In this document: positions 1 to 10,108 of the stretch, piece by piece
Position numbering within the stretch: the stretch's first letter is position 1
How the letters are laid out: each line of letters starts with the position of its first letter
Assembly: GCA_965178125.1 (NCBI GenBank)
Contig: OZ237766.1
Span: 310,001-374,000, forward strand
DNA length: 64,000 nt
Reading direction: 5' to 3'
Source of the DNA: Bilabrum cf. latius
Lineage: Eukaryota; Bigyra: Bicosoecida; Bigyra; Bicosoecida
Translations under genes and position numbers: made by a program
Notes under the pieces: generated by a model
The model's database searches: none
What the model saw: the letters and a program-made list of their open reading frames with translations, nothing else
Told to the model about the DNA's origin: nothing

Positions 1-1960
1 CTGATACAGGCATCGCAACACAGATATACCAATCGAAAGCATGGCCACCACAGTTCAGTCAGGCGCACCCAAGCCAGCTTCAAGCCCGTCCACGACTTGC
101 ATCAGACCAACCGGCTGATTTGCTCGCTAGCCAACCAGCATCTAGGCCTCAGTCAAAATCAGCGAGTGACCTTCACTGCTGTGTGGCATGGTGTGGAATC
201 ATTGGATGTGACACGGGCGATTTGAAGACAGACAGTATGCATGCATATCTCACGTTGTTCTTGGCCTCGATCTGCGCCCCCTTGGACAGCAACAGCTCGC
301 ACACGGATGCATGGCCATTCCTGGCAGCCTATGCGAGGGGGGTATTTCCGAACTGCGAGGGACTCATGAGGGGAGCAGACCTTAACACAGCTAGGCAGTG
401 CCCTGGTACAGGCATCGCAGCAGAAATACACCGATCGAAAGCATATCCATCACAGGCCAGTCAGGTGCACCCAAGCCAGCTCCAAGTCCATCCACGACTT
501 GCATCAAACCAACCGGCTGGCTTCCTCGCTAGCCAACACGTATCTAGGCCTCAGTCAAAAGGAGCGAGTGACCTTCACTGCCGCGTCGCATGTAGTGGAA
601 TCATTGGATGTGCCTCGGGCGATTTGAAGACAGACAGTATGCATGCATATCTCACCTTGCTCTTGGCCTCGATCTGCGCCCCCTTGGCAAGCAGCAGCTC
701 GCACACAGAGGCATGGCCCTTGGCAGCAGCCCATGCGAGGGGCGTGTCTTCATTCTGCGAGTAACTCTGGAGGGGAGCAGACCTGAACAAAGCTAGGAAG
801 GGCCCTGATACAGGCATCGCAACACAGATATACCAATCGAAAGCATGGCCACCACAGTTCAGTCAGGCGCACCCAAGCCAGCTTCAAGCCCGTCCACGCC
901 TTGCATCAGACCAACCAGCTGGTTTGATCGCTAGCCAACACGTATCTAGGCCTCAGTCAAAATCAGCGAGTGACCTTCACTGCTGTGTGGCATGGAGTGG
1001 GATCATTGGTTGTGACACGGGCGATTTGAAGACAGACAGTATGCATGCGCATCTCACCTTGTCCTTGGCCTCGATCTGCGCCCCCTTGGACAGCAGCAGC
1101 TCGCACACTGAGGCATGACCATTCAAGGCAGCATGTGCAAGGGGGGTGTCTCCATTCTGCGAATGACTCTGGAGGGGAGCAGACCTGAGCAAAGCTAGGA
1201 AGGGCCCTGGTACAGGCACCGCAGCAGAAATACACCGATCGAAAGCATATCCATCACAGGCCAGTCAGGTGCACCCAAGCCAGCTTCAAGCCCGTCCACG
1301 ACTTGCATCAGACCAACCAGCTGGTTTGATCGCTAGCCAACACGTATCTAGGCCTCAGTCAAAATCAGCGAGTGACCTTCACTGCTGTGTGGCATGGAGT
1401 GGGATCATTGGTTGTGACACGGGCGATTTGAAGACAGACAGTATGCATGCGCATCTCACCTTGTCCTTGGCCTCGATCTGCGCCCCCTTGGCCAGCAGCG
1501 GCTCACACACGGAGGCATGGCCATTCCTAGCAGCCAGTGCGAGGGGGGTGGTTCCATTCTGCGAGGGACTCATGAGGGGAGCAGACCTGAACACGACTAG
1601 GCAGGGTCCTGGTACAGGCATCGCAACACAGATATATCAATCAAAAGCATAGATACCGCAGGCCAGTAGGGTGCACCCAAGCCAGCTTCAAGCCCGTCCA
1701 CGCCTTGCATCAGACCAACCGGCTGATTTGATCGCTAGCCAACCAGCATGTAGTCCTCAGTCAAAAGGAGCGAGTGACCTTCACTGCCGTGTGGCATGGA
1801 GTATGGCCATTGGATGTGACCTGGGCGATTTGAAGACAGACGGTATGCATGCGCATCTCACCTTGTCCTTGGCCTCGATCTGCGCCCCCTTGGACAGCAG
1901 CAGCTCGCACGCCAACTTCCAGCCGTTTGCTGCAGATTTAGCCAGTGCTGCCCACTGATG
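1..1960 (-). repeat. 402-bp tandem repeat, each unit one ankyrin exon plus one 303-bp intron
   Basis: The five ankyrin exon starts (1960, 1558, 1156, 754, 352) are each exactly 402 bp apart. The intervening introns are nearly identical: blocks such as AGGCATCGCAACACAGATAT and CGAGTGACCTTCACTG recur at the same offset in each unit. Exon copies differ at a few residues, for example W, H or L after TPLA. Positions 1-253 continue the intron part of another unit, so the array extends leftward. This looks like recent amplification by unequal exchange that adds whole protein repeats without breaking frame. Confidence 0.93.
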
Positions 1961-2178
1961 CTGCGCATCATGTCGTAATATTTTGTGATCAAATGCTCTT
2001 GTGTACCTTTACGTTGCGATGATTATGCGCAAATTCATTTATTTGCATGCATAAACCTACCTCAGCATCGTCTGTTCCCTCGATCGTAGCAACAACTTCA
2101 TCTCTGCCTAGCAATCCTTCAAGTTTTTCTTGATTGTTCAATGCATCATGCAATTCCTTTCCGAGCTAGGATAAAGGC
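254..2178 (-). CDS. Ankyrin-repeat protein, 3' part, runs off left edge
   Basis: Six exons can be read on the minus strand: 2061-2178 (N-terminal module) and five ankyrin exons at 1862-1960, 1460-1558, 1058-1156, 656-754 and 254-352. Each ankyrin exon is exactly 99 nt, one 33-residue repeat of the type NGDTPLAHAALNGHASVCEL, flanked by GCAG and GTGAGAT and in phase 0. The 118-nt exon carries PLS[UAG]LGKELHDAL and has the same length and phase as the matching exon of ankyrin gene B (28886-29003), where the UAG position is CAG. The exon at 254-352 has another in-frame UAG (TPLA[UAG]AARNGHA). Ankyrin repeats normally mediate protein binding; no enzymatic domain is visible. The 5' exon is unresolved: a possible donor follows position 2285, in the same phase as in the two sister genes. 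The 3' end lies outside the window. Confidence 0.8.
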
Positions 2179-2552
2179 CTGCAATAAAGGTAGAAATGAT
2201 CTAGGTGGACAACCAGTTGACATGACATCGTAGCCAAAACTCGGGTACTAGTCATGCTATGTTCTTCAAGCAAATGCACCTCACATGAAGCGAACGAAGT
2301 ATAACTCAGTATTATCCTTCCTATTTAGGCTCGTAGGCAGCTATGTCTTTGGCCGAAACCTCGGCGTCCAGCGGTGGTTCGGGCGGTTGCAACCATGCTG
2401 TTTGCCGCGCACTGCAAAAACGGAACTACTGCCCACGGGCGAACACAGCGTCTGAGTGCGAATAGATGTTGCCCCGAATCAATGGCGAACTTCGATGATA
2501 ACAATCAAATAAATAGACCTTGTCGACATGTTCAGCTCGTGCTCGGCGCCCA
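2179..2552. other. Intergenic between ankyrin gene and DENN gene
   Basis: Probably the 5' region of the ankyrin gene and the 3' flank of the DENN gene, which are both on the minus strand. It holds a candidate splice donor after 2285 (CTTCAT|GTGAGG) that would end a first ankyrin exon, and one copy of the palindrome GGTTGCAACC at 2385-2394. I could not identify a start codon or promoter. Confidence 0.5.
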
Positions 2553-5500
2553 TCAGACTACACCCACCATCTTTGCTCTCACACCAGCCCCCATCCCCGC
2601 CAGGCAAGCCTCCCCCTCGGGTGCAGCCCGCTGCAGCGCACTCAGCAGCCCCAGCCCCAGCCCCCTCACCGCCCCAGCAGGCGCCCTCCAATCAGACCCC
2701 CCCCCTCCCCCCCCCCCTCCCCCTCCCCCTCCCCCCCCCGTGCACCGCTCCACCAGCATCAGCGATGCAGCCGCGTGACACCTCACACCGGCATCGTCGC
2801 ACAGCAGGCACGCCGCGATGCACTGCACCCCACCGTCCCACTGCGGCACTCGGGACAGGAACAATGGCACCGCCGCACCAGGGGCCGATGCAAAAGCACA
2901 CGCTACTCCCTATACCACACCTCCCAGACCCCCGAGCACATGCACCGCACATCGTCTCCCTGTGTCATCGCCAACATCATCACCACCGCAACAGCCCTCC
3001 CCTTCCCCCTCATCATCCCCCTCCTATTCTCCTCCCACCGCCACCAAATGAGGCATCATATCTTCGACTCCGATCGATTTCGCCACCTCCAACGCACGAT
3101 GCACCACCTCATCCGATCCAGCCCCACCCATACTTTGCCTGCCCCTCTCCACCGACCCCCGTCCAGCACCGAACGAAGGCGCCTTCAGCGCATCCACCGC
3201 ACTCGTCACACTCCCCATCCCCAGCGCAAGCACCGCAGCGCCCACCCGCCGCCTCCACACATCCACTCCCACCCCCACCCCCCCTTCCCCCCCCTGCGAA
3301 TCCCCCCCCACCACCCCCCTGCACTCCCCCGCCGCCACACGAGCCGCCTCCACCAGCGCACCCTCTAGCCTCGCACTCGCTCTCGCCCGCCTCTGGGGAT
3401 GCACCGCGATCCAGCGAGCCAGGTCACAAGCAGCAGCACTACCACCCCCTACACCTGCACCAACCGATGCTGAAGCTTCCGTGATGAAACCAGCGCTGGC
3501 CAGCAGCAGCCCGCGCGGCACCTCATCGATCGGAGCAAATGCATCACGGGAGACTGGCGACGACGATGCGCCAGCCGAGGAGGAAGACAAAGCCCCACCT
3601 GCAGCAGCAGCACTTCCACCGCCACCCCTGCCCCCACTCGTCACACCGGAAGCCTATCCACGGCCCCTCCCCCTGGCCTTCCTGGCGGCAGGGGCCAGAC
3701 CGGCCACGGACCCGCACACCATCAGCTGACCCAGCCAGTGCTGCTCCGTGGCCGATCGGAGCCATGCCTCACCAAACCGCAGCCCGCTGTCCAGCTGGTC
3801 TGCCAGTGGTGCGTCCAGGCAAGCACTCGTCACACCCCTCGGCGCCCTGGCGCGCAGGATCCGCCGGAGCTGGTCCGCCGCGCGATACTGCTCGTGGGTG
3901 GTTCCGCTGGATTGCGCGGCGTCCTGTCCGGGACCCACCGATGCTCCCATTGTACCCTTGTATCCATCGACCTCAAAATGCGCGGCGCCCCCCAGTTCCG
4001 CTCTCGCCCTGCCCACGGCCTCGTCAAGCGCGAGCGATGCCTCCTCCACGGTGGGGCCCACGCCCTGCTCATCTGCGGAACCGGCGCCGCGCTTGGATGA
4101 AGATGAGGATGCTGCCGACTTGCTACGATCCCCACCACCACCGCCGACCGTTCTATTGCCCCTGTCGCTGCCACCAGCACCGGCACCAGCAGAGTGCGGC
4201 AGTGCAGGCGGCACTGCCACCAGCGCGGCTTCCTTCCTCATGCCCTGCGGAGAAATCGAGAGTTTCCCCGCACTGACGTCAGCAGCCACGTCCCACCACT
4301 CCTGCCTCTCCGCAAACAGCGGATTCGTGCACCCGGCCACAAAGCCTCCCCCCGTTGAAAGGAACCCAGTGTCCGACAGAGACACGTACGGATACACTCG
4401 TTCGCTCACCCCCTCCAGCAACCCCCCCGCTGCCGCCCCCAGCCCGAGCACCAGCTCGCACAACTCCCTCGCAGGCCGTCCCTTGCCGCCCACCACCAGC
4501 ACACGGCGGCCCGATGCCACGGATCGGATCAAACTTGCGGAACCGGCGCCGCCGAACGCCCTCACGAGTGCGGCCAGGCTGCCGTTGCACGCCACGTCTG
4601 GCTCCAAGGATGGGTCCCGGGTGCATCGCACTGCAGCGGCCAATTTCCGACCCATGCCCTTGCCGCCCGCAGTGCCAGCTGCACCTGCATGCGATGCACC
4701 CAAACTAGATGCAGACGGTCTCGCCGGACCATCCGACGTGAGGTCCGCTGCCAGCATCATCTCGCGGTCCCACAGACGGCGAACCTTCACGAACCTCTCT
4801 CTGACCCCAGGCACTTTGGCGCAGTGCGGCAGCGAAGGGGTCCGCCCCGGCAGCGGAACCTACCCCCGCGCCGCGCATCGCGCCACCCAGTCGTCTTCCG
4901 GATTCGCCCCCGGCCCGGGCAGCAGAGGGGCAGCGAGGGCGGAGACGGTTGCAACCGACAGTGCCTCGAACAGCCACCGGGCCACAGACGGCGCCGCGGC
5001 GTCAGCGCCTACAGAACCAACCGAGCCGCGGCTGTCCCTGCGACCGAGCCCGCCGTCTGAGGTTCCGCTGGATCGCGCGGCGCCGCCCGCCATCAGGCTC
5101 CTTCTGTCCTCGTGCCACGTCCCTAGCGCGTCTCTCACAGCGGGCAGCATGGCATCTACCCAGGGAACAGTGGCACACACGGCCAGTGCGAGCATCTCGG
5201 CTCCCCTTGGGCAGTTGGGGTCGCGCCGGGTGCGGCAAACGGAGGCGCAATAGACTTTGCTGCGGGGCCTCGCGTGACCGCTGCCCACTATGTGTTGCAA
5301 CTCTACTCCAGATTGCGATGCATCTTCAAGCTTACTAGCACTTGATGCGGATGACCCAGAGTCTGAAATACCATCGCTAATACCCGAAGTTGGCGGCGGG
5401 CTGGGCTTGTCTGGACTTGCTCGGTTCGAAGCAGGTGCCCGAGGTTCGGGACTGCCAAGCAACCGAGGAGCATGAAGGGTGGCATCGCCCCTCGTTCTGC

Positions 5501-5870
5501 TTTTGGACTTCCGATTTGATTTCCCTGTACTTCGTTTGCTTGCTTCCGAGCTCGCTCCTCCTGCGGCTGAAGTGCGTGTTTCACTGGATGAGACGGGCGA
5601 TCGAGACCGGCCCGCACTGACACCACCACCCGCCACGGGCCAACCCTTTGCTTGAAACTCATCCGCAAATGATTCGGCCGGTAGGATAAAATATGTCGAG
5701 TCTTCATCTTCCTGGTGCCCGCCTTCTGGCAGCATCAGCTCTGCAACTGAACTTGAATCAATCCCGGCCGGGAGTACTGTCGGTTCACACGCATCCAGAA
5801 CGCTCCCACGACGAATATCGAAACGGGCGGCGAACACCCTTAGAATCGGCCAGCCTTCTGGAACTGACAT
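2553..5870 (-). CDS. DENN-domain protein, Avl9/DENND11-like
   Basis: Single open frame of 1105 residues ending in TGA at 2553, with in-frame UAGs at 4860, 3654, 3024 and 2910. The start is taken as the ATG at 5868-5870. The N-terminus has a uDENN signature: ILRVFAARFDIRRGS at about residues 8-22, then LPEGGHQEDEDSTYFILP, which closely follows the Avl9-type pattern GFxxxxG...LPDGAH...D..FFxLP. Near residue 500, YPYVSLSDTGFL followed by GFVAGCTNPLF and WWDVAAD matches the c/dDENN part of the family. DENN proteins act as Rab exchange factors or regulators in membrane traffic. Between and after these blocks lie long Ser/Gly/Ala-rich, probably disordered segments. The last ~160 codons (below 3024), including a poly-Gly run, are the least certain and could instead be replaced by splicing. 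Confidence 0.75.
2693..2746 (+). repeat. Poly-C low-complexity tract (G-rich on minus strand)
   Basis: Runs of C interrupted by single T, so the minus strand is G-rich and could form G-quadruplexes. In the DENN frame it encodes poly-glycine. Confidence 0.9.
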
Positions 5871-6182
5871 GCCACCGGTTGCTGCAGCCAAAACTGTGTC
5901 CACGAATTCCCTGGGATCCAGCACGTCTTTGAGCCGGTGAGGTGCTTACGAATATTACTTGAAGGCCAATATAATAGGAATAATAGGCAGGGGACTCCTT
6001 CACTTGCAGTAGACTTGGAAATTTTATTCGGTGGATCCGCTGCTGACCGAACCTTCGCTAGTGAATTCGAAACGTTCGGCGTTTCGCAGCACAGCCACCC
6101 AGGTCCCCATTTGGGTGCAGCAAGGCCAATGTTGAGGTAAGATCTCTACAATAGCTCCAGCCCTGGATAGTGAACAAATGAA
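5871..6182. other. Intergenic, divergent DENN / SerA-SerC
   Basis: Shared upstream region of two divergently transcribed genes (312 bp). No ORF, RNA gene or clear promoter motif was recognised by eye. Confidence 0.5.
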
Positions 6183-9100
6183 ATGCTACGCGTTGACCAT
6201 GCAATGCACGATAATGTTTTGTTTCGTGCCGATACGCGCGAACATGCTGCTGCCAGCTTCTGCCCATCGATGAACCGGCGATACCATCGACCCCTCGCTC
6301 ACCGCAGAAGGGCAGTATCGACGGCTGCCAGGCGGTTTAACACAAATACTCGTATGTTTGGAAGCTCTGCTAGGCGTATGGAGCGCGTTCTCGCAACAGA
6401 CCCCTTGGACAAGGCCGCTGCAGACATCCTGATTTCCAGGGGCCACGAAGTTGAGCTCTGGCCGTCCAGTCGTTCGCAAGAAGAAGTCATTGAGGCCGTC
6501 AAGGGATACGACGCCCTAGTTGTACGTAGGTAAGACGGGGTATACTCGCATATCGGCTCTTCGTGTAGTGCTAGCGGGTGCGATTCAGAAGCGTGCGACA
6601 CGTCTTGTGCCCGGCCTTGCAACTTGCCTTCGCAGTGGAACCCAGGTCACAAAGGAGGTGATTGATGCTGGTGATTCTTTGAAGATTATTGGCAGGGCTG
6701 GAACCGGGATTGACAACATTGATGTAGCCTCAGCCACCGAGAAGTGAGACGTGCCATTTGACTGCCGGATTATCGATTTGCGTCGCATCATGCACGCTTG
6801 TTTCGTTCGACCCCAGTGACACACTCCCATGCGTGCATGCCATTGATGCCATTTGGCGGCCCATGTCGGTCCAAATGCGTGGTGGGAGGGATTGCCGCCC
6901 GGTTGAGTTGCATCCACGCAAGGCGGAACAGTTGGGCTACGTTGCGAGGCAGTCGGCTTCATACAACGAATACTGCCCGTGCACAATTTCGAATGTATCG
7001 AATTTGCTAACCATAGTGCGCTAGGGCCTACGTATCGGCCTTAAAAGCCGGTCGTCGCACGCGGACCGCATTTTCACTCGTCACACAGTACCGTATCACG
7101 CAAGGCTCGCCACACCTCTTTCCATCGACCACTCGCTCCATCGCAGGGGCATCCTCGTGATGAACACTCCTGGAGGGAACACGCGAGCCGCCGCCGAGCT
7201 GGCCATCACGCTCATCATGGCGGTGGCCAGGCAGCTGCCCCAGGCCGTGGCATCGGTCAAGGAAGGCCGCTGGGACCGGAAGCTTTACATGGGCAGCGAG
7301 GTAGCGGGCAAGACCATCGGCGTGGTGGGCCTGGGGAGAATCGGCCTGGAGGTGGCGGAGTGGTGCAGGGGCGCGGGCATGGAGGTGGTGGGATTCGACC
7401 CGGTGCTCTCCAAGGCGGCGGCAGCAGAGGCAGGGATCGAGCTGCTTCCGCTCGAGGCACTGCTCTCGAGGAGCGATTTCATCTCTCTGCACTGCCCTTT
7501 GACCGCCGACACCAAGCACCTGATTGGGAGGGAGAGCCTGGCCCAGTGCAAGAAGGGGGTGCGGGTCATCAACTGCGCGCGGGGGGGGGTGGTGGACGAG
7601 GAGGCTCTTCTCGAGGGCATCAAGTCGGGGCACGTGGGCGGCGCGGCCCTGGATGTGTTCGAGTCCGAGCCTCCCACGGGGGCCGCCGCCGAGCTGGTGC
7701 AGCACCCCCTGGTGGTTGCAACCCCCCACCTGGGTGCCTCGACCCATGAGGCGCAGCTCACCGTGGCCAAGGCGGTTGCAACCCAGATCGCAGATGCCTT
7801 CGAGCATGGCAGGTACGTCGGCGTGGTGAACGCCTCGTTCATGGACCAGCTCAAGAAACCGGAACTTGTTCCCTACCTCTCCATCGCCGAGAGGCTTGGC
7901 CAGCTGCAGGCACAGCTCCTGCCCGGGGCACAACAGGTCAAGCAGCTCAGGGTGAGGCTGCAGGGGCCCGCCGTGGGGGAGCCTTCCGTGGCACAGGCCA
8001 TCAAAACTGCCGTCACGAAGGGCTTCCTGTCCTCCTTGTCCGCCAACTATGACGTGAACATGATCAACGCGGGCCAGGTCGCCAAGAGGGCCGGCCTGTC
8101 CGTGCAGGAGCTGACCAACGACTCGTCCTCCGGGACCTATTCCAACCTAATCACCGTGGAGGTGGACTCGTCTGACGCACAGGGCCAGCGGGGCGCCTCC
8201 CTCAGCGGCGCCGTCCTGAGCGGCGACCAGACCAGGCTCGTGGACGTGGATGGGTTCAGGGTGGACATCGACCCAGCGGGGCACATGCTCTTCTTCGAGA
8301 ACAAAGACAAGCCGGGCGTGCTGCGGGACCTGACCTCCGTGCTTGGGGAGGCTGGCGTGAACATCGCGTACTTTGGCCTGGGGAGGCACGAGGCAGGGGG
8401 CGAGGCGCTCGGGGTGGTGCAGCTCGATTCGAGTGTGAACGACGCCGTGCTGCAGCAGCTATCCGGAATCGATAACATGGAGCAGATCCGGCCGGTGCGG
8501 GTCACCGACGAGCGCGGCGCGGGCCGCATCCGGGCGGGGTCCCCTTACGATTCCGAGTCCACGGCCGAGGGCGGGCCCAGGCTGACCGTGCCGTCCTCTG
8601 CCGTGCGCAAGCCCGCGGCCCGCCCCGTGAGCCCCCAGTTCTCCTCCGGACCCACCAAGAAACGGCCCGGGTGGAACCTGAGCGCACTGGTGGACGCCGC
8701 GACCGGCAGGTCACACCGTTCCAAGATCGGCAAGGCGAAGCTGCGCGAGGCTATCGACGTGACTAGGAGGCTGCTTGACGTGCCCGATGACTACCGCGTG
8801 GGGGTGGTGCCCGCCTCCGACACAGGGGCCTATGAGATGGCCATGTGGACGATGCTGGGACAGAGGCCGGTGGATGTCTTCCACTGGGAGTCCTTCGGGA
8901 AGGGTTGGATGGGGGACGCTGGATCTCACCTTGGGCTCGAGGAGACCGGCCTGCGTGAGTTCAGCGCGCCGTACGGCGAGCTGCCCGACCTCTCGCAGGC
9001 TGACTGGAGCCATGACGTGTGCTTCACGTGGAACGGGACCACCAGCGGAGTAAAGGTCCCGAACGGAGATTGGATTCCGGATGATCGTGAGGGGCTGTCG

Positions 9101-9748
9101 TTCTGCGACGCGACCTCTGCCGTGTTTGCGCAGCACGTGCCCGTGCACAAAACCGACGTGCTGACGTATTCCTGGCAGAAGGTGCTGGGCGGCGAGGCGG
9201 CCCACGGTATGCTCATCCTATCCCCCCGTGCGGTGGATAGGCTTGAGACCTTCACTCCCCCCAACCGACCCCTGCCCAAGATCTTCAGGCTCACCAAGAA
9301 AGGCAAGCTGACTGAGGACGTTTTCAAGGGGGCCACTATCAACACGCCTTCGATGCTGTGCGTAGAGGATTACTTGGATGCTCTCCGGTGGGCGGAAGAC
9401 ATGGGCGGGGTGGACGGGCTGGTGCAGAGGGCCGACGGGAACCTGGCAGTGCTGCAGCGGTTCGTGGACGAGACGCCTTGGGCGAGTTTCCTGGCCAAGG
9501 AGCCGTCGACCATGAGCAACACGAGCGTGTGCCTGAACGTGGAGCTACCGGCCGACAAGATCAAGGCCATGGTTAGCCTGCTCGACGCCGAGGGAGTGGC
9601 CTACGACATCGGTGCTTACAGGGACGCCCCGCCAGGACTGCGTATCTGGTGCGGTGCCACGGTCGAGGCGAGCGACCTCGAAGCGCTCGTCCCGTGGCTT
9701 AAGTGGGCCTACAATGTCGTGTCCAGCGAGCCCGCCGAGAAGCCGTGA
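6183..9748 (+). CDS. Bifunctional D-3-phosphoglycerate dehydrogenase / phosphoserine aminotransferase
   Basis: Join of exons 6183-6529, 6636-6743 and 7147-9748, with introns of 106 and 403 nt and consistent phases; 1018 residues ending in TGA. The N-terminus is Arg-rich ([20 protein letters not shown] from 6270), like an organelle transit peptide. The dehydrogenase has [13 protein letters not shown], the NAD-binding GVVGLGRIG (about residue 210), [13 protein letters not shown] and TPHLGAST, then an intervening domain and an ACT domain ([12 protein letters not shown], about 532). From about 643 follows an aminotransferase of the archaeal/alphaproteobacterial SerC type ([24 protein letters not shown]), with the PLP lysine in YSWQKVLGG (about 827). 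Together the two domains convert 3-phosphoglycerate to phosphoserine, the first two steps of serine synthesis. No UAG occurs in this gene. The start could also be the Met at 6270. Confidence 0.93.
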
Positions 9749-10108
9749 GTCTTACGGTTTTTTTGGCTTCGTTTTACAGATGAACGTGGGCCCGTTGCAC
9801 AGATATACCATGAAACGTATCTATTGTCTGGCATTCGGAAGACTGCAAATTCGGTGACTTCACAGACGCACACGATAGGGAGTCCTGGGAGCAAGGCTCA
9901 GAGTACATGATAAAATCTGGATCTATGGATCTAGATACGTATAGGCGGCAGCTATCTCTTATGCCCAGACAGCGGCGTTGCAAATCTAGCGACCTGTGCC
10001 CAACTGCAAGTACGAATAACGCCGGTACCTAGCCGACGTTTCTCGTTATTGTTTGTGCTGGGCTATCCGTTTTATTCAGACTATTTAATCAAATCGGCCT
10101 GAAATGCG
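9749..10108. other. Intergenic, convergent 3' ends
   Basis: 360 bp between the 3' ends of the SerA-SerC and homeodomain genes. It probably holds both 3' UTRs; no gene or repeat was seen. Confidence 0.5.

Noticed and set aside
1-1960. CRISPR-like array from regularly spaced repeats
   Set aside because: The spacing is 402 bp and the repeats are ankyrin exons with introns in a eukaryotic gene.
3748-5253. 501-residue plus-strand ORF
   Set aside because: It is the antisense shadow of the DENN gene: Pro/Ser/Arg-rich without domains, caused by GC-rich codon bias.
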